DNA from: Larix kaempferi
Taxonomy: Eukaryota; Streptophyta; Pinopsida; Pinales; Pinaceae
Assembly (NCBI GenBank): GCA_027924585.1
Contig: BSBM01000779.1
Location: 14,867,501-14,931,500 of the forward strand
Reading direction: 5' to 3'
Length of the DNA: 64,000 nt
Both the position numbers and the translations under genes were made by a program. The notes below the pieces were generated by a model. The model worked only from the letters and a program-made list of their open reading frames with translations. It made no database searches and was not told the DNA's origin. The stretch's first letter is position 1, and the number at the start of each line of letters is the position of its first letter. This document shows, in pieces, positions 11,037-23,087 of the stretch.

Positions 11037-12749
11037 TTACTTCTTCGTCAATGAATTTGTTTCTTTCAGAATTACAGAATTGACTTTAGGCTGTGACTGA
11101 TTTATACCGTTTTTCTTTTTTATATTTTCCTTTGTTGTCTTTGCCTTGGGCAATATCATGCTTTGGTCCTCAACCGACTCTTTGCTCCTAGCAGCATAAT
11201 TTACAGATGATACTTGAATTTCATCCACCTTTTCATCCTCATTTAGTCCCAAAGTAGGTTCCCAATCCCATAATACCATTGTGGTTTCCGCATTCTGATC
11301 TTCTTGTGCATTTGCTTGATCTACTTCTTGCTCTTCCTGGTCTATCAATTGCGCATCTAGTAACTGGCTCATCACCAGAGTCATTGAGTTAATCCATTGC
11401 GATAAACTCTTTTCAGAGTGATGTTCTTGATGGAAAATGCAGAAATTATCCATGGCAACTTCATTTAAGTTCAAAACATTAGAGTTGTTCAATGGTGGTT
11501 GGGGTTGTGCATTTTCTTCGCTTTTCTTATAGAATGGCTTGAATGGTTTTCTTGATGAAATAGCTCCTTTTCCTTTTTCCAAATCTATTATCTTGTTAGA
11601 TAACTATTGTACCATTTTTACCACATTTTCTAATTCGTTTGAGGATTCTTCTTTGGGTCTGGATAGTATCAGAGGCTTCTTACTTTCCCTTGTCTTGACT
11701 TCTAGTTCCCATGTATGTTTCATGATGCTATCCATTTCATCTTCTACTTTCTTGGCTTCTTCGTAGTTTTCTATCAAAGTGGCCTCAACTGATCTCTTGA
11801 CAAACATGGCTATAGGTGGATAAAGTGTTGTAGTGTAATATTCTACCAAAGCTTCTTCAGCAGGTTTTGTTGCAGCACTAAAATTGTTTAGTAAGGTAGT
11901 GAATATTTGGTTGAACTCCTGTACCTTTTCTTTCTTTTCCATCCTCATAGACAACAGTTCTTTCATAAGTGTGGTGACAGTCTTTTGGTTTCCAAATTTG
12001 CTTATAAAAACCTTTTCAAAACCGTCCCGATCTGCTATAGAATTTGCTTGCAAGCTGAAATACCATGAAGATTCTCTAGGCTCAAAAGTGTAAGGGAAAA
12101 GTATGCAGACTAAATCTTCATGTTCAACATTTAAAACATTTAGAGCCAAATAAAAACTTTTCAGGTGATCTTCCGTAGAAATACCTTTTCCAGGATCAAA
12201 TTTCGATAGTACTATTTATGGGTGTTTAGGTAAATCATGTAAAGGTGTAGCCAGGTTAAGTGGCCCTCTGGCTCTCCACGCAGGTGGCTGGTTAACATTT
12301 CCATCCATGATACGTCTGGTCTTGGGAGAATGAGGCAAAGTGTGAGGTGGTGTATGGGCTGGTGTGTGAGGTACTGTGTGAGTCTGTGGGGACTCGGGTA
12401 ACTGATTGGGGGGATTTGGGATCTCTTGTAATGATAAATCAAACCATTCCTCCAAATATTCTACAAGCAAAAAATCCCAAGTGTGTGTGATCTATTTCCT
12501 GGGAGCTTGCCTTCTAGGTAAGGCAAGAATTACCGTTAAACCACCGAGCTTCCTCACGTAAGATCTTGTATGTCTCTGAAAGTAGTCTATTTCATCATAT
12601 GGGACAATGTATAAATGTTCAATATTCTCAATTTCATAATATAATATTTCTTGATGTTCAATCTCAATAATCACTTCTTCTAATGTGGTTGTATTTAATT
12701 GAGACCCAAAAATATTTCCTGTTGAAAATGGACTTCCTCTTCCAGCCAT
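11037..12749 (-). pseudogene. Gypsy gag (capsid) region
   Basis: Start MAGRGSPFSTGN at 12749, just inside the primer-binding site. A proline/histidine-rich block (12216-12470) and the Retrotrans_gag core (11604-12149; motifs WYFSLQANSI, VFISKFG, LMKELLSMRM, EFNQIFTTLLNNF) follow in the same frame, separated by stops. 11037-11582 is an acidic, low-complexity C-terminal part with no clear CCHC knuckle. In the live element it forms the virus-like particle in the cytoplasm. Confidence 0.75.
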
Positions 12750-12760
12750 GCACTGGAAGC

Positions 12761-12776
12761 CCTCCTTCTAGTGCCA
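12761..12776 (-). promoter_or_regulatory. Primer-binding site of the dual-RNase H gypsy element
   Basis: On the minus strand TGGCACTAGAAGGAGG begins four bases after the putative LTR end (ATCAACA). It starts with TGG as expected for pairing with a tRNA CCA end. Which tRNA cannot be fixed from memory; Ogre-type elements use a tRNA-Arg-like site, which may fit. Confidence 0.5.
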
Positions 12777-12780
12777 AAAC

Positions 12781-13621
12781 TGTTGATGCCCATAAAATCT
12801 CAGCATCGACAGTAAGGATTCTCCCCAATGAATAGTCCCAATTAGACTAATCACTGTTTGGTGTGGGGAATCTGTCCGGTTAACGGTCTGACTACCGTAA
12901 GTGTGATTAATTTGTGTTTTGTTTTACTGATTGTGGCCCATCCCATTGTTTATGTAGTTTTAATTTTAAAGGTATGCATATGCAAGTGCTTTCTAACTAA
13001 ATGCATATAACCTGGAACTGACAGGCATAAGTCTCAACAAGTGATGCGAAGGACCTTCCCTTTGTCTTATCACTTCTACCTAATCAATTCACTAAACCTA
13101 TTTTATTTAAATATAACCTATCCCTGCAGGGGAAAATTGAATTAAGAGTAATAAGTTGAAATCTCCGGGTAAATTTAACAGATAACCATTAAGATAAACA
13201 TTCACATTTACAACATAAATTATCAAAGATAGCTCTAATATTAATTGTAACAAATTATTACTCTATTACACATAAAAATTTGCATGAAATAAAGAAACAT
13301 TCATCATCATTGAAATAGTTCGACATAATCAGAAAGATCTCACAGCAAGATATAACAAGAAAATAAATAATTTTGTTCCAGCAATCACACATTCTAGGAA
13401 AGCACCAGTGCAAGCTTTTCCCTTGCGAACAAGTCTTTTCTCATTAGCAAAGAAATAGTTCTTTTACAAATGCATCCAACATCTAATTCACCAGCAAAAA
13501 TTCCCTTTTTTAGTATTCTTTATCCTATAATTATATTACAAAATATTTTTCCTCATATGGTTGTTCGTTTCACCTGACCTAACCCTTGGACTTCCAAAAT
13601 TTGTCCTCTAGTGTTTGCACA
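12781..13621 (-). repeat. 5' LTR of the dual-RNase H gypsy element
   Basis: About 840 bp of non-coding, AT-rich DNA bounded by TGTTGATG at the left and TTTGCACA at the right (TGT...ACA in either orientation). It lies between the primer-binding site and the end of the R1 coding region. The inner border is supported by the primer-binding site; the outer border is a guess from the TG/CA rule because no second LTR copy was found. Confidence 0.5.
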
Positions 13622-13649
13622 AAGAATATTACAATAAATTACAAAATAT

Positions 13650-16600
13650 TTAATTTCCAGCTGGCCTCTCTAGACTACAGATGTAATTGGTCCACATGTC
13701 AGTCTCTTCAAAACTAATGTTACATTGTGTGGGTTCTAAAACTTTCAAAGTTATCTCATGAAATGATAGCTCAATTTCCACACTTTTCACTCCTTCTACT
13801 GATGCTTTGTAGCTGTCCTCAAGAAAGTAAGCATTTATGGATGCTTTCCCAATGTATTGATGGAGATCTTCTTCTATCAACACATCCAGTTTTCTAATGT
13901 ACTTCAAGTGATCCCTCAACGCATTTTTCAACTCCATCAAACGTTGATCTTTGGTAGGCATGCCATCCATATTCGCAGGCATACAAAGATGACACTTTTT
14001 GTGAATCTCATGAATCTTCGGGTAAAGCCCTACACACTTCTCGATAGATTTAGGGACTTCATTATTTATCCTCCTTCCATCTTTCCTACAAAAATCAAGA
14101 AGAGCCATGTCTAAATCAGAGTCTGCAACCGTCTTTTGGGGCAAGTGATCAGAGAACTCTGGTTTCCCTTCTCTCCACGTCATCTGCTTCTAAATATTAT
14201 TTGCAGTGTTCAATAATCTTTGTTTGATCCTCATTGATTCTATAGCAATCTCGTTCATCCTTGCTATCATTATTTTAATCTTGTAGATCTCTTCAGAGAG
14301 CAATTCTTGCGAGTGACATATTTTCTCCCAAATTTTGCATGTCTTTTCATGGAAAGGAGTTAGGTCTTGCTTCTTATTGTTCACCAGCTCCACCTGTTCG
14401 GTCAGAGACTCCTTTTCTTTAACTAGTTCATCCATCTAAGCTTTCAACTATTCTGCTTGCTGATTTACTGCCGACTCTCTTGTTTCTAATTCACTGATGT
14501 GGGATTCGAAGTCGCTCCTTTCACGTTCCATAATCATTAAATGCACAGTAAATGTCTCCTTCTTCAAGTCTTGATTCTGATATTCATTTAGTAATCTGTA
14601 CTTCTCAGATATTCTAGCATCATGTTTTCTTTTCAGTTATATTCCCTCTCCTTGTTCCTTTACCAAATTATCTTTTAACTTCGGCATTTTTTCCAATTGC
14701 GCTCAATGACGTCCAACAACTTGTCGACATTATTTGTGCTTGCTTGTGTAGCTTCTATGCTTACGGACGACGTGAACTTAGGGTCTTTGTGAGTACCCTC
14801 CATGATAATGTTCTCCTGGATAGTGACTATATCAGGCTTAGAGACCATCTTTAATCTCTTCTCGGGCCTCCTCATGATGGTTTTCCTGCTTGAATAAAAA
14901 ATTATCGTGTCCAATTTGACCACGATATGTTGTTTTGATGGGGTGAAGGGTATGATCCTGAGCTCTATGAATGGGAGATGTACTCTAGTAAGTGTGACTC
15001 CTGATACCTCTAGTGAATCTATATCCATGTCTTGTATACTTGGGCCTCCATCTTGGGTTCCTTGAATTTCCACAACTTCCTTGGACTTATCTTCTTCTTC
15101 CTTTCTACTATTTCTCTTCTTTCCTCTTCTGCTTGTCTTTTATATTCTTCTTCCTTTTGCAAACTCTTGGCCTCCTTTTTCAAATTCTGGGCCTCTTCTC
15201 TCTGCTTCCTCCTTCATTTTTTGTTCTGCTTCTGCCACTTGTAGCCTTACGACTTCTTCTCTTTTCTTTTGTTGTCATTCTGTTTTTGTTGTAGTAGTGG
15301 CAACATGATTGGGGTCGGCCCTGATTTTCTGAACATAATGTTTGTTCAGCTCCATCATGTTTCTCTCTTTTGTACACCTCTTCATCCTTGTCAAAGTGAT
15401 CTGCATATTCATAATGTATTCTGATTGACGCATAATGATCAACAACCTTCTTGTGGCTGTCATTTATTGCGAAACTCTTATCCCCAAAATGAAATGCTTC
15501 CAAATATTTTATGAAAGCTCCGACACCTTTAACCTTGGTAAATTTGTAGGCCCCGATACAAAAGCGTAACAGTGGGAAGGATGCATTCTTATGATCATGC
15601 AGAAAAATGCCAATCCCATTAATGAAAACCTGCCTCACAACCTCTTTGTGGACTACAAAGTCGGTTTCATATTTTGGCATTAGGGATGGAGCTATGGAAC
15701 CTACATACATTCTGATATAGGTTCCTTCTTGCGAAAATTAATCATCCCCGTACTCGTTTATGACTTCCATTGCATTTTCAGATAGGCAGTTCGGTTCCTC
15801 ATTGAAAATCAATCAATACAGAGGAATTATCAACTCTTCACAGATAAGTTTGTATTGTCTTGCATATATGTGGGCCCATGTGATATGGTAGGCCACATAG
15901 ATAGGAGACTCATCCTGATTCTAAATACATCCCATCTTAGGGAATGGGTGCCTAACTAGTATGCAGTCCATGAGATATGAGGACATGTAGAAATCTTATT
16001 TATGTTGGGCTAATCCTCCCCTGCTACTACTATTGTTGATGCTAGGCTATCTGAGATGATGTCTACCCAATTAAACACAATGCCATGGAAGACTATGTGA
16101 TAAATCAGGGGTACCCATTTTAGCTTAAAGATGCTTCCATTTTCTCTCCTAAAAATCATGCTTAGCATCAAAGCTATAATTTTGATTGGGGTTGTTAAGC
16201 TTTGACTATCATGCTCCCAAATTGATTTCAACCTCAGTTGTTTCCTTGGGACTACAATTTTTTTAGCATACTAGAAGTGGTCCATGTTTACACCCCTAAT
16301 CCAGTCTTTGGTCATCAGGACCTTGGGCGGTGGCAGTTTATACGTTGTTGTTATGTGACCTGGATGGAAAGAGGCAAATCCTTCCCCCTTTTGTGTCAAA
16401 TATTATCCTTACGATAACATCCACGTAAGGAAGGATCCATCTAATGACTTCTAATCAAGGAAAAAGTTTTGTACATGTGGCTGCTTTGGTGGGGCCTGAT
16501 TTCTTAATGTTTTGGTATAAAATCATTTCTTCGAGAGATGCCTCAGGTATGTTATGATCTTGGATCATCTAATAGAGTTCTCCCCACTTGTATTTCAAAG

Positions 16601-17459
16601 TTATTCTCGTTACTTCTTTGGTATCTTCGAACATGGTTTCTGTCGTAGTGTCAACTACTACTTCTATGTCCGACTCTGATTTAGTTGTCTTGGACTTCCT
16701 CTTGGCACTCCTTCTTTTCATTTCCAAATCTTGATGAAATATTGGAACCAATGTGTAAGCAAAACTCAACAAGAAATCTATAAATCATCTCTCCTTTGTA
16801 TTATTAACAATAAGCAGAGCTAAACTAATTACTTCCATATTGTTAGGTATGTGTGATTAATGTTGCTTTGCTTCAACAGTAAACTGGTGTGTGAAAACTA
16901 ATATGCAACTGAAAATGTATGCAAAATAATTTCAAAGATATTATTTCCAAAGATTTTTATCAATAACCACAATATCCATGTTCTTCATATAAATGGTGAA
17001 GAGCTAATTTTTCTTTTGGTATGCATTATTTTGCGGTCATTCTAAAAGTGTTTTCAAATTTAAACTTGTTTGAATGAAATATTCCCTTAATTAGAATCAT
17101 ATTATTTCATGGGAGTAACACTTTCAAGCTCAAACTGACGACGAATAAAACAACAAACGGGTTTATCATCGAAAGAGCGACTACATGCGGTACTGTGTGG
17201 GTTTGGAAAAACATGATGGCCTTGGTGGGGTGTAACGAGGTAACATCTAGGGTCGGTTTCCCCTTTTGATGGTAAGTTAAAAACCATAGGCCTCCCCAGA
17301 GTGTTGTTCAACCATCACCTTCAGTTTTCCCAAAGAGCACCTGGTTGTGTGAGATACAATGGTCGAGAGGGTTTTGTGAAGTGATTTCAGGTCAAGCAAG
17401 AAGGCCACTGTTCTAATCCAAATAACGTGGAAAATATCTATCATCCATGGAAAGATCAC
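13650..17459 (-). pseudogene. R1-borne uncharacterised ORF, copy A (most complete copy)
   Basis: Readable blocks on the minus strand, in order: 17277-17459 (MIFPWMIDIFHV), 16569-16772 (RRSAKRKSKTTKSESD then KYKWGELY), 16010-16231, 15180-15710 (motifs FVVHKEVVRQVFINGIG and EYADHFDKDEEVYK), a Lys/Glu-rich charged stretch of probable coiled coil (about 15290-15090), 14675-15073, 14190-14435 (heptad-like, MDELVKEKESLTEQVELV) and 13650-14183 (KCHLCMP, KYIRKLDVLIEED). Frameshifts and stops separate the blocks. The ancestral product was probably over 1000 residues: a folded N-terminal half followed by a charged helical half. No catalytic motif is evident and I do not recognise it. Confidence 0.5.
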
Positions 17460-17480
17460 CTCTCCCGAGAGGTTATGCCA

Positions 17481-18834
17481 AAAAAAAAAGAGGGTTGTCG
17501 AGGGGTGCGACCGGGTGGTAAATATGAGCCAGGGCGAACTATCAGACAGGAATAAACCTAGTTGGGTGAGGCCAAGGCACCCTCTTATAGAAACAGGTCA
17601 CTATTAACGACTCTAAGTCCAACTAGATGGCCAAAAACCAACCGGTTTGCAAAAACAAATCACTACGGCGTGGATAAACCGATGGCGGGAAAAGACAAAG
17701 GTCTCATATAAGAGGCAAAAATACCCAATAAAAACAACAATGCCAACTTAAAATGCAACATAATGGCATGAGATTTCCTACCTATCACTTGTATAATGGT
17801 TGGGAGGAAAATCTCAATGGCATAGGGATGCTTGGCATCCAACGATTAGCAAAGATAAATTCGCTAGAACGTTGTTTTCAAATGTTAAACAAATGATTTT
17901 CTTTCCCTATATATACATTTAAAACACCCTAGCAATAAATGCAAACTGGGGGAGGTTGGTGGGGTCGTTAATGAATGGATCCTGTTTCAGCATGAAATTC
18001 CCTTTTCCCCACATCGCTGCCAAAAAAAAATGTCGTCGATTGTTTCGGAGTGACTCGCTCAATTGCAGTGAAATGCATTAGCGGCGTTATCAATCTTGCA
18101 CCAACGTCGGCTTCATCTGGTGATTTCTCACCGGAGCGGATCGGCACCTCTCTCAATTTTACCGCGACTGTTTCGTATTCACTTCATGAGTTTCACTGAA
18201 GGAATCAGTGTCACTTCGCGAGTTTCGCCGACCATTCCTACTTTTTGTTTTGTATTGGCGCTCGTCATAATATTTTAGATGACAGTTTTCAAGTTTCACC
18301 GGTGACTATTTTGGCGCCACTCACCGAGTTGCTGTGAAACGCGTCGCAGCGTTTACCATTTTATGCTGACCTCCTTTTTGTCGGGGTTCATTGGCATAAC
18401 TAGCAGTTTCAGGCCGATGCATTTCAGCATGACTGGGGTTTTAACGTCGAAACAGTCGACATGACTCACTCATTTTCTCTGACCAAATGCAACATCCAAA
18501 AAGTTCTAAGCGTTTTGTCGCGACTTGTGAAAACACTCCAACTGTTTCGGTGCGACTTTCCGAGTTGCTCCGAACAAGGATTTTATCCAAGAAAACTAAT
18601 TTTTGCTCTGTCTGTTTCACCACAACTTGTTTAGTTGCTCCGATCGTGTCGGCGCAAAAACTCGAGTTAGACTTAGCCAAAAAACTTGCTTTCTCTACTT
18701 GATTTTCAGGAAAATTTCTAAGTGTCAAAGGTGAACCTCTCTAGGATGAGATAAACTCTAAGTCGACTCAAAACATAGAAGGAGGGGACCTATAATTTTA
18801 AGAAAATTTGGGGGATTAGGTTGCAGTAGCAACA
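17481..18834 (-). repeat. R1 5' terminal (LTR-like) region, copy A
   Basis: Paralogue of 2432-3722 plus 5536-5581. It holds the TATA box at 17908-17915 and the degenerate CGAGTT-type repeats, with several CpG sites of copy B changed to TpG/CpA. A candidate primer-binding site (minus TGGCATAACCTC) lies at 17469-17480. The empty site for the copy-B DNA transposon is at 18789-18796. Confidence 0.4.
17908..17915 (-). promoter_or_regulatory. TATA box of R1 copy A
   Basis: TATATATA at the position homologous to 2861-2868, about 450 bases upstream of the ATG at 17459 on the minus strand. Confidence 0.4.
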
Positions 18835-18990
18835 ATACTCCATTTAAATAACTTTTTATAAAAGTTATATTAAAATTATTTTTAAAAGGGTATGATTGGT
18901 AAAATACATGACCATTACGATTCGCTACCCAAGTTAATATATATTGTGGGAATTTTGTAGACCATGACAATGATTTTTATATCAAACATT

Positions 18991-19008
18991 GTGTGTGTGC
19001 GCGTGCGC

Positions 19009-19055
<47 letters not shown>

Positions 19056-19081
19056 CGCACGCGCGCGCGTGTGTGTGTGTG
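18991..19081. repeat. (GT)n/(GC)n microsatellite
   Basis: About 90 bases of nearly strict alternating purine-pyrimidine: GT repeats, a GC-rich core around 19047-19070, then GT again. It sits in the AT-rich DNA just outside R1 copy A. The open frames across it on both strands are repeat artefacts. Confidence 0.95.
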
Positions 19082-19369
19082 AGACCACACCTGCCATTCT
19101 AGCACGTGCGAGAACCATATTCCTAGTCTTACAAACCATGTCACACGAATCCATTTGCCACTCCAACCGCCACTTAGTCATATACTCCACTTGTCATCCC
19201 AATTTCCTTCATATGAACTGTGATTCAATATAGTACGAGCCACCATACAATTTTAACTCGGGAATTTTTGTATAGTTTTTACAACTTGGAAAATTAATAT
19301 TTTGCAATCCATACAGTTTGGGAATTCAAGGAAGTCAAAGTTGGATGACACAAATGTATTCCTTCCTTA

Positions 19370-20620
19370 ATTAGAAATATATCAGATCTTAAATCCCAAG
19401 TGGAGAGAATATAAATAGAATACAAACAAAACCTAAAAACACTTGAAGATAAAATCGATAAAGATCATGAGTTTTTGCAAGCAGTAATGAAAATAAATAA
19501 GGATATAATCGAACAAGAATTAACAAAAAAAATTAAGACAAATTGTTGCAGAACTTGGTGTTGAAATGTAACAAGTCCTAGAAAACATTAAAAATGATAT
19601 TGGCATTGAAGTGCAAAAAAGATTAGGAAACTTAGAAGAGAAGCAAGATAAAAATCATATTGAGCTTGTAAATCTTATAATGAGTTACAACATCCCTCCA
19701 ACAGACTAACAATATCTTCAAGCACCTCTACTCCACTCTCAAGTCCACCACTCATGACAAATCCACAACCAACGCTGACACCACCACCCATCAAAACCAA
19801 CGTACAATTTAGGATTCCCTCATCAAATGTTGCAATATCATCCCTTTATGGTGTACTCACCAAGAGCCAAGGTGGAACTATCAAAATTTGATAGTAATGG
19901 AAAACAAAGTGTGTAATGGTTTAATAAAGAAGAAGAATATTTTAAAATTTATAGTATTAGTAATGATGACAAAGTTTTTATGTATTCATCCATGCAACTT
20001 GAAGGAAATGGATACAATTGGTAGATATGGTGGAAAAATTTAGTACATGCAACAAGTTGGAACATATTCATAGATTATTTATTTAAAAGATTCCATGGAA
20101 TCAAGGATGAAGAAGTTTTTACAAAACTCATGCAATTGCAACAAAAAGGGAATGTGGATGAATATACACAAGAATGGGAAACATTAGCAACACGAGTATG
20201 AGGGGTTTCAAAGGAGTGTATAATTCGATCATATGCGACTTGGTTAAAGCCATACATCTATGATGAATTAAATCTACATTATATCTTGGACATGGAGACA
20301 ATGATATGCAAGGAAAAGGCCATAGAAAATAATTGGAAAGGTCTTCATTACAAATATTTGACAAGGTTTATGCAAGATAGAATTTAACTCAATCCTCAGG
20401 TGCATGGAATCCTAAATACTTACCACTAGAGTGAAGAGAAGACAGCAAAAGAAGTTTGGAAGTGCAAAGATTGAGGGAGGGAAATTGTAAATATTGTGGA
20501 GACAAATGAGACCCAAATCATAAGTGCTACACATGAGACAACTCAAATAAATTGTATACATGTGAAGAAAAGAAAATTGAGGATTCACATACAAAAAAAT
20601 TAGAGGAGGAAGAAGTGGAG
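19370..20620 (+). pseudogene. Gypsy relic gag
   Basis: 19370-19700 reads as charged, coiled-coil-like sequence with lysine- and glutamate-rich runs. From 19860 the Retrotrans_gag core is clear: KVELSKFDSNGKQSV, EEYFKIYSISNDDKVF, MQLEGNGYNW, FKRFHGIKDEEVF, LMQLQQKGNVDEYTQEWE. Several TGG-to-TAG/TGA and CAA-to-TAA changes interrupt it. The zinc-knuckle zone near 20490-20580 is recognisable only as scattered cysteines. Confidence 0.7.
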
Positions 20621-20639
20621 AAACTGTAAGATATTTCAT

Positions 20640-21690
20640 TGGAGTTAGAGGGTGACAACACAACAACATTTTCAATAGAATCTATGATGGGTATTAGTCA
20701 ACCACAAACTCTCAAGCTGAGAGGGCACTAAAAATAATAGCGTCACGAGATCAGTTGATATAGGGATTACCCTTAATTTTATTGAAATCAATGTTGCAAG
20801 AAGGATTAAATTATTTATATACCTAGTTCCAAAGATGAAGGTAATGGTTGTAGATGAAAAAAAAATTGAAAATGCAGGGAATTCCATAAGGTAAAATTAT
20901 AAATGCAAAACTATAATCTAACATCATAACTCTACATCTTACCATTGGGAGGATTAGATGTGGTATTTGGAGTGCAATGGTTGTAAACACTAGGCACCTT
21001 CTCTACCAACCACCAGAAACATTTTATTAAGATCAAATGGCAAGGACAAAGATAAAAATTGCATGGGTTCCAACCTCCTAACACACAAGTTCTATCATCT
21101 CAATAGATGGAAAAGCTTGTCTAAAAAGAAGCATCAACCTATTTGGTCTAATGCCACCAAATGGAGACACAAGATTCAGAATAAAAAAAAGAAAAATAAA
21201 TAAAATAAATAAATAAAATAAATAAATAAATAAAAAAACGACTCCAAATCTTAAAAAAATCAAGAATTAATTCAAAATCACAACAAGGTATTTTAATACC
21301 TTCCCATGGAGTTTCCACCAAAGAGAGGGATTGATCATATAGTTGAAGATAATCCATGATAAATCCCAGTCACGGTTAGACCTTATAGATACCCCCACCA
21401 TCATAAAACCAAAATATAAATTTTAGTCCAGTATATGTTGAATTGTGGTGTTATTACAAAAAGGAGAAGCCCATATGTGATTCATGTAGTATTAGATTGA
21501 AAGAAAGATGGGTTTTTTAGGTTATCCATAGATTACTGAGGGTTAAACAAGATAACAATCAAGAAAAAATTTCCCATTCCATACATCGATGAAATGTTGG
21601 ACGGACTTCATGGGGATAGATACTTTTCAAAACTTGACTTAATATCAGGCTATTATTAGATTAGAGTAAGAAACATAGTATACAATAGAA
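20640..21690 (+). pseudogene. Gypsy relic protease and N-terminal RT
   Basis: Around 20690-20870 the frame reads through LNFIEINVARRIKLFIY, the protease context that in relatives follows the DTGST active site; the active-site triplet itself is garbled here (SVDIGIT). RT begins near 21270 (HNKVF, then PMEFPPKRGIDH) and includes [20 protein letters not shown] and [18 protein letters not shown] (about 21520-21660), which carries the first catalytic Asp. The sequence ends before YxDD, so this is a truncated fragment. Confidence 0.7.
21181..21238. repeat. (AAAT)n microsatellite
   Basis: AAAT/AAATAAAT repeats within the gypsy relic, between the protease and RT fragments; probably an expansion in a non-functional copy. 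Confidence 0.85.
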
Positions 21691-21899
21691 TGAGAACCTG
21701 CACGATTTCTTGTTTTTTTGGAGGTCACATTTTGTAGCTATTTTTACCTCCATTTTGAAAAGTGGTGATACCAGTATCACCCCCCCTTCTTCTTCTTCTT
21801 TTTTGGGGGGGTGTAAAAGTACAATTTTCTGGTAATGATGGGTGGTGTCATTCACAATCGAACCCTAAATCAAAGCTCAGATTGAAAATTGGACCTCCT

Positions 21900-22228
21900 A
21901 GAATCACCCTTGTCTTTATTCGAGGTTAAATTTAAAAAAAAAATCATTAAATTTTTTTTAAAAAGGTGAAAATTCAAAATTTCAAAATTTATAAAAACAA
22001 TTCAAAAATAATTTACAACATTATAAAATTTTAGAAAAACTTAGAAAGACAATTTTAAAAAAATAAAAATGAAACAAAAAATATTTTTTTTTTCAAAAAA
22101 AATATAAATTTTTTAAAAATGTAACATTTAAAAAATAATTAATCCAAAAAAATACAATTTAAAAAAAAAAACAAAATAATAAAAATTAAAAACCAAATTA
22201 AAAAAAAAAAACAAAAAAAACATTTTTC
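21900..22228. repeat. A-rich low-complexity tract
   Basis: About 330 bases dominated by runs of A with short T-rich patches; no gene. It is the target region of the solo LTR that follows. Confidence 0.85.
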
Positions 22229-22233
22229 CAAAC
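22229..22233. repeat. Target duplication left of the solo LTR
   Basis: CAAAC, repeated exactly at 23088-23092 directly after the LTR. Confidence 0.85.
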
Positions 22234-23087
22234 TGTTGACTCAAACCCAGTCGACAGGGGTTCCCATCACTACCGACACCAACCCACCACGAACTCCCTG
22301 AGCACTAGCCCAAACAGGTTTTAACCTATCCAGCAACACCTGTAGAGCAGATGAGGTCTCACCCAGGGCGATCAAGGGAGAGTGGACAGAACCATGTTTC
22401 TGCCGAAGGAAGGAGGATGATTGCGGCAACAATTACTTAACTTATCGCGACATTCAAAGACAGATCTATGCATTCAAGTTTAGTATTACTCATATTCATA
22501 GCATCATTCAACAAGGACATTCATTGCAATAAGTACAACATGAAGACATTAACTGCAACAGGAAATCATAGCAACATTTGAGAATTGCAACATGCATCGT
22601 CATAAAAGAGGTACACAGGGAATTTCACCAAATAGTTTCGTCATGTCATATTACTTCAGCAAACCCTGATACAATATTGCTGCAAAAACATAGACCTCGC
22701 AGATAACTCTCGACTTCAATTACAAACGCATATCACTTCGAGTTTTTGATCCAGATCGAGGTATCCAACCCATATGTTTCTATGACTATAAATAGGCTTC
22801 GCCTTTACAATGCTTGTCCCCTTACTAACAATTTCCTAACCGACTCTTGGACAATTGACCAAAAATCTAACTGACATGGTCCAAATGGCCCAAAAAACCC
22901 GCCTAATGCGGTACAATTAGCCCAAACTTACATATCATGTGGTCCAATGAGCCAAAACCTGCATTCTGCAATACAATCCACTCAAAAATACATAAAATAA
23001 TCTATCCTTCTACCTTCCGCGACCTCTCCTGACGTGTCGCAGCATCGGCGATGCTGCGATTATTCCTTACCAAACTGCCTGCCAACA
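22234..23087 (-). mobile_element. Solo LTR, 854 bp, minus orientation
   Basis: Bounded by TGTTG at 22234 and CCAACA at 23087 (TGTTG...CAACA), with perfect 5-bp target duplications CAAAC on both sides and no internal element sequence next to it. Orientation comes from its relative at 62955-63819 (plus strand), which is followed by element internal sequence. Shared blocks include the palindrome GCAGCATC...GATGCTGC near the 5' end, a TATA-like stretch, and the conserved segment with GGTGAGACCTCATCTGCTC near the 3' end. A full element most likely inserted here and was reduced by LTR-LTR recombination. Confidence 0.85.

Larger units (their letters stand above)
6669..13621 (-). mobile_element. Ty3/gypsy retrotransposon with two RNase H domains (Tat/Ogre-like), decayed
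   Basis: Domain order read on the minus strand: 5' LTR (13621-12781), primer-binding site, gag (12749-11037), protease (11027-10419), an extra cellular-type RNase H (about 10170-9745), linker and RT (9479-8502), the ordinary gypsy RNase H (8501-7977), then integrase with its C-terminal part (7755-6669). RT before integrase defines Ty3/gypsy; dual RNase H is known for the plant Tat lineage. No chromodomain is visible. There are several frameshifts, internal stops and mutated catalytic residues, so it is dead. No 3' LTR was recognised left of 6669, so the 3' end is lost or too diverged. It probably inserted into R1 copy A, whose coding region stops at 13650. Confidence 0.8.
13650..18834 (-). 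mobile_element. R1 repeat family, copy A
   Basis: Minus-strand element of the same family as 1-5581. Its 5' end is at 18834, where similarity to copy B stops (TGTTGC... on the minus strand). It extends further 3' than copy B can show: after the region shared with copy B (to about 15066) it continues through a coiled-coil-like block to a stop at 13650. The gypsy LTR border lies just beyond, so the gypsy element probably inserted into or beside R1. It lacks the hAT-like insertion. Confidence 0.6.
19370..21690 (+). mobile_element. Ty3/gypsy relic (gag, protease, start of RT), plus strand
   Basis: A degraded plus-strand copy: charged N-terminal gag (19370-19700), gag core (about 19860-20360), protease region (about 20640-21060) and the start of RT (21270-21690), where recognisable coding sequence stops. 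No LTRs, RNase H or integrase are seen. It is a different lineage from the element at 6.7-13.6 kb and lies in the opposite orientation. The upstream DNA 18835-19369 shows only the microsatellite. Confidence 0.7.

Noticed and set aside
15013-15308. Leu/Phe/Ser-rich plus-strand frames resembling membrane proteins
   Set aside because: Antisense of the Lys/Glu-rich coiled-coil part of the R1 ORF.
6669-18834. R1 copy A and the gypsy element as one giant Ogre-like element with an ORF1
   Set aside because: A primer-binding site and LTR-like sequence lie between them (12761-13621), and R1 copy B occurs without an adjoining gypsy gag in view; kept as two elements, though a large composite is not fully excluded.
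18915-19233. Open frames on both strands over the GT/GC repeat
   Set aside because: The translations are His/Thr/Arg and Cys/Val dipeptide runs from the microsatellite.
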